Shown one piece after another: positions 28,142 through 39,226 of a stretch of 64,000 bases of DNA. The notes beneath the pieces are model-generated. The model ran no database searches and was not told the origin of the DNA. It worked only from the letters and a program-made list of their open reading frames with translations. Numbering within the stretch: position 1 is the first letter of the stretch; the number at the start of each line of letters is the position of its first letter. The stretch is taken from assembly GCA_033782935.1 (NCBI GenBank), contig JAWQEG010000506.1:1166501-1230500 (forward strand), given 5' to 3'. The stretch comes from Petrolisthes cinctipes. Lineage: Eukaryota; Arthropoda; Malacostraca; Decapoda; Porcellanidae. The position numbers and the translations under genes are program-made.

Positions 28142-30655
28142 TAATAATAATAATAATAATATTAATAATAAAAGGTTTATTTGGTACAGGCAGCCAGGGG
28201 CTGAAAATATACATTGTAAAATGGTGATGCAAATAGGTGATACTTTATAGATACATATAAATGAACAGATATGCACAAATACATTCTTGCACATACACAC
28301 ATAACATTCATTCACACAAACCAGCACACAGACGTACACAATTACAATCACGCATGTTCACTCACTTATGGACATAGTACAAATATTTACATGTGCTTTT
28401 GGTTTATTAGAGAGACTTTTGTTGGGATGGGACTATTTTTGTATCTGTCTGTCTGATGGGTTTAAGTAGGTTGTAGTGACGAACGTGGAGAGGTTTGGGA
28501 ATGGTGGGTGGAGGAGGTCTCTATGACGTGGGTGGATTAACAACTGTTTACTGAAGTCCCAGAGGAGCTGCTGGTGTCTGGTGACCAGACATGGTATTGG
28601 TTACAAGAGATGGTATTCTGTGGGTATCCAGGGCTTGTTGGTAGGTGATGTATGCCGTACCCAGAATGATACGACATGCTTTCTTTTGTACCCCCTCCAG
28701 CTGCTGCCTTTGTGTCTGGTTGATGGATGAAGACCAGGCGGGGGAGGCATATGTCAGCTTGGGGTTGATGAAGGTGTTGTGGATTCCTACCAGCTCCTTT
28801 TGGGGTGTGCCTAGGGACTTGAGTCGTCTTAGTATATACAGGCGGTATGTGGCTGACTGGATGATGGTGCTGATATGACCTTTCGAGTTCAGTTTGTCAT
28901 CCAGCATGACACCTAATAGCTTGGTGGTGTCCACTATTTGTAGTTGCTGCTATCCTAGTGTTATCACTGGTGGTGATGGTGGTGTGATAGCCGTATGAAA
29001 CTGCATCATTATTGTCTTGCCGTGTGTGATGGAGACGTTGTTGTCGTTGGTCCACGTCTGTAGGTTGGTGAGGTGTTGTTGCAGGAGGTGGTAGTGAGGA
29101 GACAAGTTATTGATGACTGTCCCAACGGTTGTCATCCACATATTTCCAGCGAAAAATTGTGTCAGTTAAGGCGTCATTGATTAGGATGAGGAAGCACAGG
29201 GGTCCCATCTTGATCCCCTGGGGCACACCTAATGAGAGTTGTTGGTGTATAGATACTGCACCCTGGTGACGCACTACCTGACGTCTGTCACACAGGAAGT
29301 TTGCCAGCCATGCCACTAGACTGTGCTCTACGCCCATATCAAGAGCTTTCCATAGTACTATGGTCTACTAGATCAAAAGCCTTTCTGAAATCTATGAATG
29401 CAAGGGCAACTGAGGTCTTTCTTTTTTCCAGATTATTGTATATAAAGTGTAGCAGGCTTATGAAACAATGGGTGGTTGATGATGACTTCATATTTCCAAA
29501 TTGTTAGGGGGTCAATTGCATTTGAGATGTTGGCTGAAACTCAGTCGAACACAAAGCTTTCACATAACAGGGTCGGGAGGGGGGTTATGGCAATGAGTCT
29601 TAATTGATTAAGTGACTGGTGTTTTGAAACTTTTGGTATTGGAGTAACGGAAGCTGTCTTCCAATCCTGTGGGCATTTACTCTGACTAAGTGATGCATTA
29701 ATTATTGAACAAATGGGTTTTGCAAGTTCAACAGCAAGCTCACGGTACAATTTAATGGGAAGGTCAATACGGGTAGTGGAGTGTTTGAGCTTAAAGCTTA
29801 AGAGCTTATAGTAGACCTCGTGCTCATTAATGCATGGGGGAGGGATGGAGGGTAGGTAAGCTGGTAATTGGGCTGAGTCCAGTCTGGGCAGGGTTTGACA
29901 GATCCTGGCGAAATGATCATTGATAAGATTAGCTACTTCCTGGCTGGTATGTCCGTCAACACGGGGAATAGAATGTGACTGTTTCACCATCCCACACAGG
30001 TCCTTTAATTTGTTGTACCACTGATTGATGTTGGTTTGTTTAAGGTGGTGAATTTTTGTTGGCAGCTTTAATTTCTCTGATGACCTTGCTGTGCAGCGCG
30101 TGTTATACCTCCTCCTATCATTATAGAACGCCTTGTTGCGCTGCTCCATCAGCCTCTTAATCCGTGGTGTTATCCATGGTAGGAAAGAAGTGGTAGTAGG
30201 CCTGAGTGATAGTAGTTTGGTAATTCTCCCACTTCCTGTCAACGTCACTAACAGTTAGTACCTCAGTCCACAGGTACTTTATCAACCACTGTCCAAACTG
30301 TCTGATAGCAGAATCAGGTGTAGGGCTGCATATCTTGGTGGTATGGTCATCTTGGTGGTGGGAGGTGGTAGTGGCAGGGGCCCAAAACATGGAGAGATGG
30401 TTGCTTCTTCCCACGGGTGGCAGCGGTTGAGGTGGTAGGTACTCTTCTGCCAGGTCAGTGATAATGAGGACTAGGGTGTTTTGTTCGTGGGTGGGAAAGT
30501 TGACAATCTTGGTGATGCTCAGTTGGTCTTCTATTTCTTTTGTATCTAGTTGGTTGATGTCACCACATATAACCCTTTTAGAAGATTGATATCTTGCCTG
30601 TAGGGTGTCACAGGTGTCGATGATGTGGTCAACGAGCAGGGCATGGGTGGGTGCA
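28142..30655 (-). mobile_element. Decayed CR1/L2-like LINE (F), 5'-truncated
   Basis: Lies on the minus strand. Its 3' end is a trinucleotide tail (ATT units, 28142-28170 read in reverse), as is usual for CR1/L2-type LINEs, which lack poly(A). It is cut at the 5' side near 30655, inside the endonuclease domain, where unrelated sequence begins. There is no RNase H, unlike A, B, C and E. The coding region is split by stops and frameshifts. Confidence 0.85.
28548..30655 (-). pseudogene. LINE F ORF2 remnant: endonuclease C-terminus and reverse transcriptase
   Basis: Read 30655 to 28548. The endonuclease end has GDINQLD, FPTHEQNTLVLIITDL and LPPQPLPP, typical of CR1/L2-like ORF2. The linker includes WITPRIKRLMEQRNKAFY (about 30180-30120). 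RT pieces are QDWKTASVTPIPK (near 29655), FIDFRKAFDLVDHSTM (near 29370), GVPQGIKMGPLCFLILINDAL and YVDD (29240-29120), then LLGVMLDDKLN and the thumb, with SPAWSSSINQTQRQQLEGVQ, down to 28548. Frame changes occur around 29540, 29340 and 29110-28940. It cannot encode a working protein. Confidence 0.85.
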
Positions 30656-30663
30656 CGGGTGCT

Positions 30664-30725
30664 ACTATAGCGTGAGATCTACCTCCCGTTTCGACTATAG
30701 CGTGAGGTCTACCGCAGCATCGAAC
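30664..30725. repeat. Short direct repeat next to LINE F
   Basis: ACTATAGCGTGAG occurs at 30664 and 30694 (period 30), followed by a degenerate third start. It marks the sequence into which LINE F ends. The following 30726-30941 is AT-rich with nothing recognisable. Confidence 0.6.
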
Positions 30726-30941
30726 TATAATATAATATTGTATGTGTATACATATTTATTTAAACCTTATATTATCATTTATATATCTATATACAGTACT
30801 ATTTATATTTATATTAAAGACAGAGAGGTAAAAATAAACACGCTATCAAATACAATACATACATTTATTTTAGCGATAAATACTTCGTATATCTTCTAGG
30901 AATGACACGAATAGATCATTGGAATTTTTTCTCATCATCTT

Positions 30942-31178
30942 CTAGCAAAAATAATCAAGATGTGATATTAGTTCTAAGATTTCACTCAGGCTCAGGTTGC
31001 AGTGCAATTTATTGTTCATGTCTGTATAATGGAAAAATTTATTTCCTTTACGAACAGACCGTGTAGTTTGACACCCCTATTGACGACAACGTAGTACAGG
31101 CTGGAATTCTCCTCCTCTGTTACGCTTTCGTTTTTCCTCCATGACAGAACCGCATTTATGGCATGGATCTGCTTGTTG
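30942..31178 (-). pseudogene. N-terminal fragment of a Merlin/IS1595-like transposase
   Basis: Read 31178 to 30942, one frame gives CHKCGSVMEEKRKR, then LRCRQ, an in-frame stop, GCQTTRSVRKGNKFF and LSLSEILELI, ending in a stop. The spacing CXXC...CX3-4C, then an S-x-R-x-G-x-x-F motif and a helix with LSEIL, is what is known of the zinc-binding N-terminus of Merlin/ISXO2-like DDE transposases. The catalytic DDE part is absent. The frame is closed upstream by a stop just beyond 31190. Moderate confidence; a chance resemblance in a short region cannot be excluded. Confidence 0.5.
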
Positions 31179-31392
31179 AACTGTATTTGTTGCATAGTGA
31201 GGTCACATTAGATAGGAACACAGAGGGGAGGTTATACCAGAAGCGGGGAACTTCTATCACTTTCTACGGTTTCAGAACAATAGGCGTTTTCCTCTTTTTT
31301 GAGCTGATGATTACACGAATCTTTTTCTGTCGGTTTTTTCCCTGTTTGCGACTTCAATTGTGAAATAGGTCAATACTGAGCTTTCAGGTGAA
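31179..31392. other. Unannotated segment before the satellite
   Basis: No repeat or gene recognised. It may be more of the transposon that gave the Merlin-like fragment. Confidence 0.35.
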
Positions 31393-32724
31393 TTGTACCC
31401 GTTTATATCCCAAATTCAGACTCAAAACACCCGCAAATCCGATATTTTTGGGTCCCAGAAGCAATCTGTACATGCTTACTCAGTGTTAGAATATTTTAAA
31501 AATGTAGGCCTAAAACATGCGGAAAATCGATATTTTAGGTGCCCAAATCCGATATGTGCATGCATCTTCTGTACCCGTTTAAATTCTAAATTTAGGCTCA
31601 AAACACCCGAAAATTCGATATTTTTGGGTCCCAGAAGCAATCTGTACATGCATACTGAGTGCTAAAATATTTTTAAAATACAGGCCCAAAACATGCTGAA
31701 ATTCGATATTTTTGGTGCCTAAAGTTTATATGTGCATGCATATTTTGTACCCGTTTATATTCCAAATTCAAGCTCAAAACACCCGATAATTCGAAATTTT
31801 TGGGTCCCAGAAGCGATCTGTACATGCTTACTCTTGTAGAATATTTTATGAATATATGCCTAAAACATGCTGAAATTCGATATTTTAGGTGTCCAAAGTC
31901 AATATGCGCATGCATCATCTGTAACCGTTTATATCCCAAATACAGGCTCAAAACACCCGAAAATTCGATGTTTTTAGGTCCCAGAAGCTATCTGTACATG
32001 CATACTCAGTGCTAGAATATTTTCATAATTTAGGACCAAAATAAGCTGAAAATCGTTATTTTAGGTGCCCCAAAACAATATTTGCATGCATCATTTGTAC
32101 TCGTTTATATAATAAAATTTAGGCAAAAAACACCGGAAAATTCGATATTTTTTTGTCCTAAAAGCGATCTGTACATGCTTACTCAGTGCTAGAATATTTT
32201 CAAACTAAAGGGCCAAAATGTACTGAAAATCGATATTGTACGTGCCAAAGTAAATATGTGTATGCATCTTCTGTACACCTTTATATCCCAATCTCCTTCT
32301 CAAAATAAACGAAATTTCGATATTTTTTTTGTCCCAGAAGCGATTTGTACGTGCTTTCTATGTGCTAGAATATTTACAAAATATAGGCCCAAAACATGCT
32401 GAAAATCGATATTATAGGTGCCCAAAGTAGATATGTGGATCTATCTTCTGTTCCCGTTTATATCCCAAATTCATTCTCAAAATTACCGAAAATTCGATAT
32501 TTTTGGGTCCCAGAAACGAACTGTACTCAGTGCTAGAATATTTTCAATATACAGGCCTAAAACATGATAAAAATCGATGTTTTGGGAGCCCATGGTCGAT
32601 ATGTACATGCATCTTCTGTACCCGGTTATATCCCAAATTCTGGGCCTAAAAAACCGATAATTCAATATTTTTTGGTCCTAGAAGCGATCTGTACATGCAT
32701 ACTCAGTGCTAGATTATTTTGAAA
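31393..32724 (+). repeat. ~176-bp satellite, left block (forward orientation)
   Basis: Tandem monomers that read TGTACCCGTTTATATCCC, AATTCAGGCTCAAAACACCC, TTTTTGGGTCCCAGAAGCGA, TCTGTACATGC, GCCCAAAACATGCTG, AAATCGATATTTT, CAAAGTCGATATGTGCATGC. A consensus monomer counts to 176 bp. Monomers here are more diverged from one another than those to the right. The array is interrupted at 32724/32725 by the DIRS element and resumes within the same monomer at 40188. Confidence 0.93.
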
Positions 32725-32735
32725 TTATTGGTATA

Positions 32736-32947
32736 GTGAAACCAGCACAGCTGGATTGCTATGGAATACGCCCCTTCTCCAGCCCAGGCCCCGTATAGGC
32801 ATAATCTGGGTTGGAAGGGTCTATTCCGTGACGATCATCAGAAGTAAATCAAAATTCAAATCTGGCGCTGTACTGATAGTGGAGCCACCTGGTGGTGGCG
32901 TGATGAGGTATTAAGCCCGCTCTCCGCTCGAAGGCAATCGGTCACTC
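32736..32947 (+). repeat. DIRS left inverted terminal repeat
   Basis: 212 bp, starting GTGAAACCAGCACAGCTGG; near-perfect inverse complement of 39927-40138. A short extension, 32725-32735, lies outside it. Confidence 0.92.
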
Positions 32948-33706
32948 TGTCGCGGAACACGTACCTGTCAGCATCTACGCTCCTTGCTGCTACGCTATGG
33001 TATTGTGTCACGTGTTCCTGCTATCGTTTCTTTTGTGTTCTAGTGGCTGGCCTGCTTTGCAGATGTGTCGTGTGTGTGTGTCTTTTAGGAGTTATAGGGT
33101 GATATTTTGGGGGTCTTTTCTTTTTCTAGGGCTGAGTCTTTTCTCCTCCCTAGGCGAAGGGGGCTCTTTTGGGCCTCCTTTTTCGGAGTTTTTCTCCTTC
33201 CTTTCCCCCTCTCACCATTCCTCCTGCCACTAGTACATTTCTTTGGTGTATTTTCTCGGGGTTTCTTGGTTTTTAAGCGAGGTTAGCGTCCCCACGTGGG
33301 GCCCTTGCCTCCCCACGTGGTGTGTGTGTGGGGACTTTTCAGCCCCCTCTTGCCTTCCCCGAGTATTGTGTAAGCCCTCACGGTTGGGGGAGAGTGAGAA
33401 TTGTGCCCAGGTTCTCACTTCCTCTCCCGTGCGGGTTTTTTTAGTGTTTTTTGTGTTTTTCCAGTGTTTTTTCCTGGGTTGTTGCAACTCAGGCTACCGG
33501 GCCCCCTCCTTCAGGATCCTTCTGACCGGGGGGTCCTTTTCCCCCGCTCCTTGTGGCGGGGTTGTTTCTGGTTTTACGGGGTTTTTCCCTGGCGGGGGCG
33601 CGTGGCGTTGTGGTGTTGTGTTCCTGGTACCCCGGGTGCAGCGGGCTACTCCCGCGCTACTTTCTCCATGTTTGGTGTTTTCCCGTGTTTTACAGTGTTC
33701 CAGTGA
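32948..33706 (+). other. DIRS 5' leader
   Basis: About 760 bp, T/G/C-rich. Open stretches occur in two frames but none shows Gag features. A pyrimidine tract ending CTCCCTCAG at 33751 looks like a 3' splice site, so part of this region may be 5' exon and intron. Confidence 0.5.
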
Positions 33707-36143
33707 TTGCACGTGCTAACCCATGTTTGTGTATTCTTTTTTCTCCCTCAGCCTACTCGTGCCTTATGTGCTTCGTCGGAGTGTACTGTGCAGGTCTCCC
33801 CTGACGGCCACATGCACTGTTCGCCTCACGCACCCTGCTTCACTCCCTTGGGTTACGTCCCTTTGGCGTGTGGTGTGTGCCGCCCCTGGGCTGAGTTGTG
33901 TCGGGTTACCTCCCCTTCTGCCCGCTCCAAACTCCCTGCCCTTGCTTCTCTTTGTATGGCTTGGACGAGGGCTAGGAGAATGACCCACAAGCGAGACGGT
34001 TCTTCTTTGTCGTGGGCGGACCCGATTTTGGGAACGGACCTGGGTTTATCCAGGTCCCGTTACCCTTCTACCTGTCTCTCGGAGTCTCAGGGGCTAGAAC
34101 CTCCTGAGGCCCGAGAGATTGAGCCTCCTTCCCTAGACGGTACTACGACTCCTTCTCGGGGCTTCACCCCTCGGGAAGCGAGCGAGTCTGTCGCGCTGGT
34201 TCCCCCGACTACCTCACCGGTACAAGGGCCCAGCAGGGAACCTCCAGCTTCGTCGCCTTCTAGAGCCAGCTCCTCGGGTCGCTCTAGAGAACGCAAGCGA
34301 TCGGCTAAAAGGTCCCGCCACTCCAAGAAGTCCCGGGCTTGTCGCCGTTCTCCTTCCTCCTCGTCTTCGTCTTCTTCATCCTCTTCGTCTTCGTCGGGTG
34401 ACTCTCCTTCGCCCGTCTGCAAATCCTGCAAGGGTAAGTGGGGGGAGGCGAGCCCCACGTCGATGAAGATTGTGAAGATCTTCCATACCCTTATACCTCA
34501 CGCCTTTCCTGGGGTTTCCACCGCGCAGCCTCCGGCTGTTGCTCCGGAGCCCGCTCCTTCTCTCACCCTTGCCCCTCCTCCTGCTTCTGCTCCCGTCGGG
34601 GGCGCGAGTCCTCCCGGGGATATGGGAGTCATTCCCGTTCCTCCTTTATCTCCGGGACTCGAGTCTCCGTCGGGGGACGTTGCTGAGGAGTTGGTTACCT
34701 CCGCACCTCCGTCCCCGTCTCCCCCTCCTGCGGGCGACGGGTACCTTCCCTACTCTTGGGCTCTCCTTCCTCCTTCCTGGACCCACTCTTCGGAGGATGG
34801 CAGATTGGTGGCTTGGTCCCCAGACACAGCTCAACCAGACGTGTGGACCCGGAGGGATGATGTCCTGGTGAAGTGGGGGGCAGATGAGAAGGGCGACGCT
34901 ATTCCCTTCTACAAGGTCCGTCCCATCTCAGCTCCTGTACCCACTTCATCGAGAGTATCCTCTGCGGCTACCCTGGACGCGATGGGTTTTCTGGTGGAGT
35001 ACAGCAAGTTACAGCTGTCCGAGGCGTGGAGGATTGACCGCTCCCACGGGAACACGGCAGTCCTCCTTTCCCCGGACGCGTACTTCCCGGGGGATAAGGG
35101 TGAAAGGGACCTGGACATTCCAGCCCTTCTCCTTAAGTTCCTGGACCACCAGAAACACAGCGCAGCCAGGAAACCCCCTCCTCCGTCTTTCCCCGTCGTC
35201 CTCCCTCATTCCCGTGCCCCGCCGGGTTTGAAGGAATGCCTGTGGAAGACGGAGAAGGAGCCTCCGGTCCCCTATCAGCTAAAGGAGCCCGACGGTAAGT
35301 TGCGGCAGGCAGAGTCTGCGGCCAGATTGGAGTTGGCCCACACCATCTCCACGGGGGCGGCCGCTGCTCTGATCAGGGACTGCCTCAACGCCCTCACCAA
35401 CACTTACCACGAGATGTCGGGTCTACAGCTAGCGTGAGTACCTTTACTTCTAGTGCTGTGTTACTTGAGGGATACGGGGTAGAGGGTCTCTCTGTTACTC
35501 CCGGGTCCTTATCCCCGGGTTCGCTCGGTTTTTTCCTTGTTTACCCCTTACAGTGACACCCTCTCTTCCATGGCCACCATCATGGAGGGCGTCACGGCAA
35601 TGGCGACCCACAACATGAGGGAGGAGGCGAAGATCTTCGCCGAGGCGAGACTGGCAGCCCGCCAGGCGGCTGCGAAATCTGCGCCGGAGATGGCACAGAG
35701 GGGAGTTGTGCGAGCTGCTCCCCCTGTCCCCTGCCCTCTTCGACCAACCGGCGACAGACGCGATCTTCTCCTCTCTCCCAGCGGTAATTAACTTACCAAA
35801 ACCTTCTACCTCCAAGTAAGTACCTCTCATTAATCCCTTTACCTGAGTTATTTTTCACTGGAGGTGAAATGGAAGGAAAATTCGGTCCCCCCCTTTTTTC
35901 CAAATCAATCTGTTTGTCCGTAGGCCACGTGCCCCACAGCCATCCAGACCGGCCTACCAGCCCCGAAGGCCCTCCCAGCCTTCCAGACTACCGAGGCCTT
36001 CTTACCCCGCTCCCCCGAAAGCGCACAACAGGTTCTCCCAGAGGGGCCAGCAGCCGTTTCGTGGGAGAGGGCAGGGCTCCAAGCCCTTCCAAAAACCCAA
36101 GTCCTCCTTCACCCACCGCTACCAGAAGGACCGCTCCACTTGA
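33707..36143 (+). CDS. DIRS Gag-like protein, three exons with a frameshift in exon 2
   Basis: The first open block, 33707-35433, may truly begin after the splice-like site at 33751. Near its N-terminus are paired cysteines and histidines (CTVQVSPDGHMHCSPHAPC, then CGVC). Next come a Ser/Arg-rich stretch, a run of 14 Ser and a Pro-rich linker. A conserved-looking region runs from about 34860 (VWTRRDDVLVKWG) to 35433. Exon 2 (35554-35815) carries MATIMEGVTAM and EEAKIFAEARLAARQ, then after a one-base shift between about 35690 and 35735 LFDQPATDAIFSSLPAV. Exon 3 (35924-36143) is Arg/Gln/Pro-rich (FSQRGQQPFRGRGQG), a plausible RNA-binding tail, ending TGA at 36141-36143. A further candidate intron (34433-34529, GTAAGT to GCGCAG) lies in an already open frame and is not required. 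Confidence 0.75.
35434..35553 (+). other. Intron 1 of the DIRS gag gene
   Basis: 120 bp, donor GTGAGTA and acceptor CCCCTTACAG. Splicing joins GLQLA to DTLSSMATIMEG in frame; unspliced, the reading frame ends inside the intron. Confidence 0.72.
35816..35923 (+). other. Intron 2 of the DIRS gag gene
   Basis: 108 bp, donor GTAAGT after TCCAA and acceptor TTTGTCCGTAG. Splicing completes a Lys codon and joins NLPKPSTSK to PRAPQPSRPAYQP in frame. Confidence 0.7.
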
Positions 36144-36474
36144 GGGTCCCACTCTGGGCTGCCTCACAGGGTGGTCACCAGCCTGGCCCTCACACGGCTG
36201 GGCAGCAAGGGTAATTCGACAGGGCCTGTCCTGGCCCTGGATAACTGTTCCGGTGAGTAACTGTGGTGGTTAACTTTCCTAGTCTGACAGTTCTGATATA
36301 TGACATATTCCTACTCCCGTCCTTGGGTTCCCGTTAGGTCAAAATCAGAGTTCCCTTTGCAGTCAAAATCTCTGCCTCTGCCCATCATTCTACCCTCCAA
36401 CCATCCCCGGGTCCCTCGGGTCCCGGGATAGGATTAACTGTACTCTCACTGACACCTGTCATTTCCCGTTACAG
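36144..36474 (+). other. Region between DIRS gag and RT, possible intron
   Basis: About 330 bp without a recognisable domain. GTGAGT at 36252 and TTCCCGTTACAG ending at 36474 could bound an intron immediately before the RT frame. The joined phase could not be proved from sequence alone. Confidence 0.45.
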
Positions 36475-38246
36475 CCACTACGTCTACCTCCGGCATCAAC
36501 CAAAGTGTCACTTTCGGTCGTCCCGCATGTGTTAGAAATGCGGGAAAAATGGGTAGTGGAGCGGGCGACTGGGAGGGTCTTTCTTTCTCGTTTATTTATG
36601 GTCCCCAAAAAGGACCAGGGAAAAACGAGATTGGTGATGGACCTGAGCAAGCTAAACAAATTTGTGAAAACCTTACGTTTCAAGATGGTTTCGGTTGCCC
36701 AGGTCTGCACAGTTCTAAGGAAGGGAGACTGGTTAGCATCCCTGGATCTCAAGGATGCATACTGGCACGTCCCGATCCACCCCAGGTTTCACCGTTTTCT
36801 GGCCTTCCAGGTGGGGACCGAGACGTTCCAGTTTACCAGGCTCCCTTTCGGTCTTTCTTTAGCTCCTCGAGTCTTCACAAAGCTCGTGAGGGTGGTGGCA
36901 TCCCGTCTGGCAGAGGCGGGTGTCCCCACCCTCATGTACCTGGACGATTGGTTGCTTCATGCCCCTTCCAAGGAGCAGGTAGCAAACAACGTCAGGGTAG
37001 CGAGGGGAGTGCTAGAGGAAATGGGGTTCCTGTTGAACATCCCCAAGTCCTCACTCACTCCCACTCGCAAACTGTGTTGGCTGGGAATAGAGTGGGACTC
37101 TCTTTCTGCCACCCTCTCTCTCGCTCCAGAAAACGCCCGCCGGACCCTCCGCCACGTCTGCCAGGCGCATTTTTCCCGTACTTTCTCTCGCCGCCAGTGG
37201 GAATCATTGCTCGGGTCCCTAAATTTCGCGGCCCCTGCAATGCCCCTGGGACGACTGAAACACAGGAGGCTGACGCGGGAGGTAAACCTCCACCTTTCCC
37301 CCGCACACAGGGACCTTCCCAGGCAAGTGTCCCCCTCTCTCCACCGTCTCCTTCGCCCCTGGCTACGTCCCGGTGCCCTGCGTCAGCGGGTCCCCTGGGT
37401 GTTCCCTCCCTCGGGGATCACGGTGGCGACAGACGCATCGGACGTAGGCTGGGGGTACCAGTCTTGCCTGGGACATCAGCGGTGCGGGGGATGGAAGGAA
37501 GAGGAGAGGCTACTACACATCAACGCCCGGGAGTTGATGGTAGCAAGGGAGTGGCTCAACAGACACCCACAGTTTGCCAGGTTAGGCGTCCGCTTCGATA
37601 TGGACAATGTTGCGGCCGTGCAGTGCCTGCAGAAACAGGCACCGCACGGTCGGAAATTCTCCTGTCCCTGTCAGAACAGATTTTTGCGATAGCAGCCAAG
37701 AGGTGCATTCACCTCTCGGCCCGCTATGTACCAGGGCGGGAGAACGATTGGGCGGACGCCCTATCCAGGTTCAAGGGGACGTCAGTCGAGTGGCAACTGC
37801 GTCCCCTTGTGTTCGAGTCTCTCTGCCTTCGCTACGGGACACCGGAGGCGGACCTGTTCGCCTCCCCATCCACGGCCCTACTTCCTCTGTTCCTAACATT
37901 CTCTTCCAGAACAGAGGCGGGAGGCCCGGACGCCTTCACAGAGGACTGGAAGAGGTGGGGGTATCTCTACCTCTTCCCACCCCCAGCTACGTCAGTCCTC
38001 CTGAAGGCGATCCTCAAGCTGCGCACATTCAGGGAGAGGGTACTCCTCATAGCCCCCCTCTGGCCAGCGCAGCCGTGGTTCGGAGAATTGTCCCGGTGGT
38101 GCCCTCATCCTCTTCAGTTGGGATCGGCGTGCCTCTCCAGCACCCTGTCTGCACCACTCCAAGCGTCACTGAAACTACACGCTTGGAGTTTCTACAGGGA
38201 GTCCTCAGCAAAAGGCTCACTAAGGAGACAGTGGACAAGATGTTGA
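36475..38246 (+). pseudogene. DIRS reverse transcriptase - RNase H, one frameshift
   Basis: Copies element RNA to DNA. RT: FMVPKKDQGKTRLVMDLSKL, LDLKDAYWHVPIH, RLPFGLSLAPRVFTKL and YLDDWLLHA (YLDD at 36937-36948). RNase H: TDASDVGWGYQS, INARELMVAREWL and FDMDNVAAVQCL. The expected continuation (SEQIFAIAAKRCIHLSARYV, then ENDWADALSRF) is one frame over, so a one-base indel lies at about 37620-37660. The second frame then runs to TGC-TAA near 38246 with the C-terminal LKLHAWSFYRE typical of DIRS RT-RNase H. The last ~100 bp overlap the recombinase gene, a normal DIRS arrangement. The start is uncertain (36475 after a splice-like site, or an internal Met). Confidence 0.85.
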
Positions 38247-39226
38247 GGGCTCATCGTCAGTCGTCGGTGCGACAGTACGAATCGTGCTGGAAAAGATTCC
38301 AGGACTTCTTGCGAAGACACCCCTCCATGGTCATCTCGGAGGACACGGTCCTGGAATTTCTCACGTGGCTCGCCGATTCCACCAACAGGGCCCCGGCAAC
38401 GGTGGTTGCGCATCACACAGCCCTGTCTGATCCCCTCCTCCTGGGTTTTAACATTAAGGTTTCGGAGAGGCCTCTCTCTCTCCTGAGGATGGGGATTCGG
38501 GCGGGGACCGCACCTCACCGGGCCCAGACTCCCCCCTGGTCCCTTCACCGTGTCCTTTCCTACCTGACCTTCGAGGGGGTCCCTCTGGAGGTTTGTCACC
38601 TCCTCCAGAAAGCTCTCTTCCTGCTCGCCTTAGCTACAGGGTACAGGGCCTCTCAGTTGGCAGCCCTGACCCGTCACACAGCTTTTTCTTCCGTAAGCCC
38701 TAACCTTACTTCCTTAACTATCTCCCCCTCTCCTGCTTTTCTAGCTAAGAACGAGCAGGCTGACGACAGGATTGGCCCTCTCGCAGTACCCTCGTTCCTG
38801 AGGGATGAAAGTTTCCACCCCCTCTGCCCAGTCCACGCTTTTACAGCTTACGTGGAGGCGACGAGAGGGGCTTCTCCGGACCACCTCTTCTACAACTCTA
38901 GGTCCGGTAACCCTCTCTTCCCTAGGTCAATCGCTCGCCTTCTCTGCCGAGTGATAGAAAACGGGGATCCCAGACACGCCCCGAGGGCTCACAGCGTTAG
39001 GGGCGTGGCCGCTTCCCTCACCTTCCTCAGGACTCACTCGGTGGAGAGGGTTAGGGATTTGGGGGGTTGGACTTCCACTTCCTCCTTCAGGACGAGGTAC
39101 CTGTTCCACTCGCTCTCCCCTACCCCCTGTGTGGCTATGGGTACTCCACCCTCCATTCCCCAGGGTCCCAGCGGGAGACACATGAGGGGGAGGGGCTGCC
39201 CAAAGAGAAAAGGTCGGGCGACTTAA
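38150..39226 (+). CDS. DIRS tyrosine recombinase
   Basis: A phage-integrase-type enzyme that inserts the circular DNA copy. The frame is open from 37607, but similarity begins near 38150, overlapping the RT gene. N-terminal SAM-like core-binding region: SSVRQYESCWKRFQDFL, then EDTVLEFLTWLAD. Catalytic part: first Arg in ATGYRASQLAAL (about 38630-38665), HSVRGVAAS (His-x-x-Arg, about 38990), LGGWTS, and the nucleophile Tyr in RTRYLF (TAC 39098-39100). All expected catalytic residues are visible and there is no internal stop, so the protein looks intact. The basic C-terminal tail ends RGCPKRKGRAT. Confidence 0.88.
   Translation, partial: CTTPSVTETTRLEFLQGVLSKRLTKETVDKMLRAHRQSSVRQYESCWKRFQDFLRRHPSMVISEDTVLEFLTWLADSTNRAPATVVAHHTALSDPLLLGFNIKVSERPLSLLRMGIRAGTAPHRAQTPPWSLHRVLSYLTFEGVPLEVCHLLQKALFLLALATGYRASQLAALTRHTAFSSVSPNLTSLTISPSPAFLAKNEQADDRIGPLAVPSFLRDESFHPLCPVHAFTAYVEATRGASPDHLFYNSRSGNPLFPRSIARLLCRVIENGDPRHAPRAHSVRGVAASLTFLRTHSVERVRDLGGWTSTSSFRTRYLFHSLSPTPCVAMGTPPSIPQGPSGRHMRGRGCPKRKGRAT

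Noticed and set aside
36549..38246. 565-codon frame starting at 36549 as the DIRS RT
   Set aside because: Only its 3' part (from about 37640) carries RNase H sequence; the 5' part is a shadow of the true RT frame that starts near 36475.
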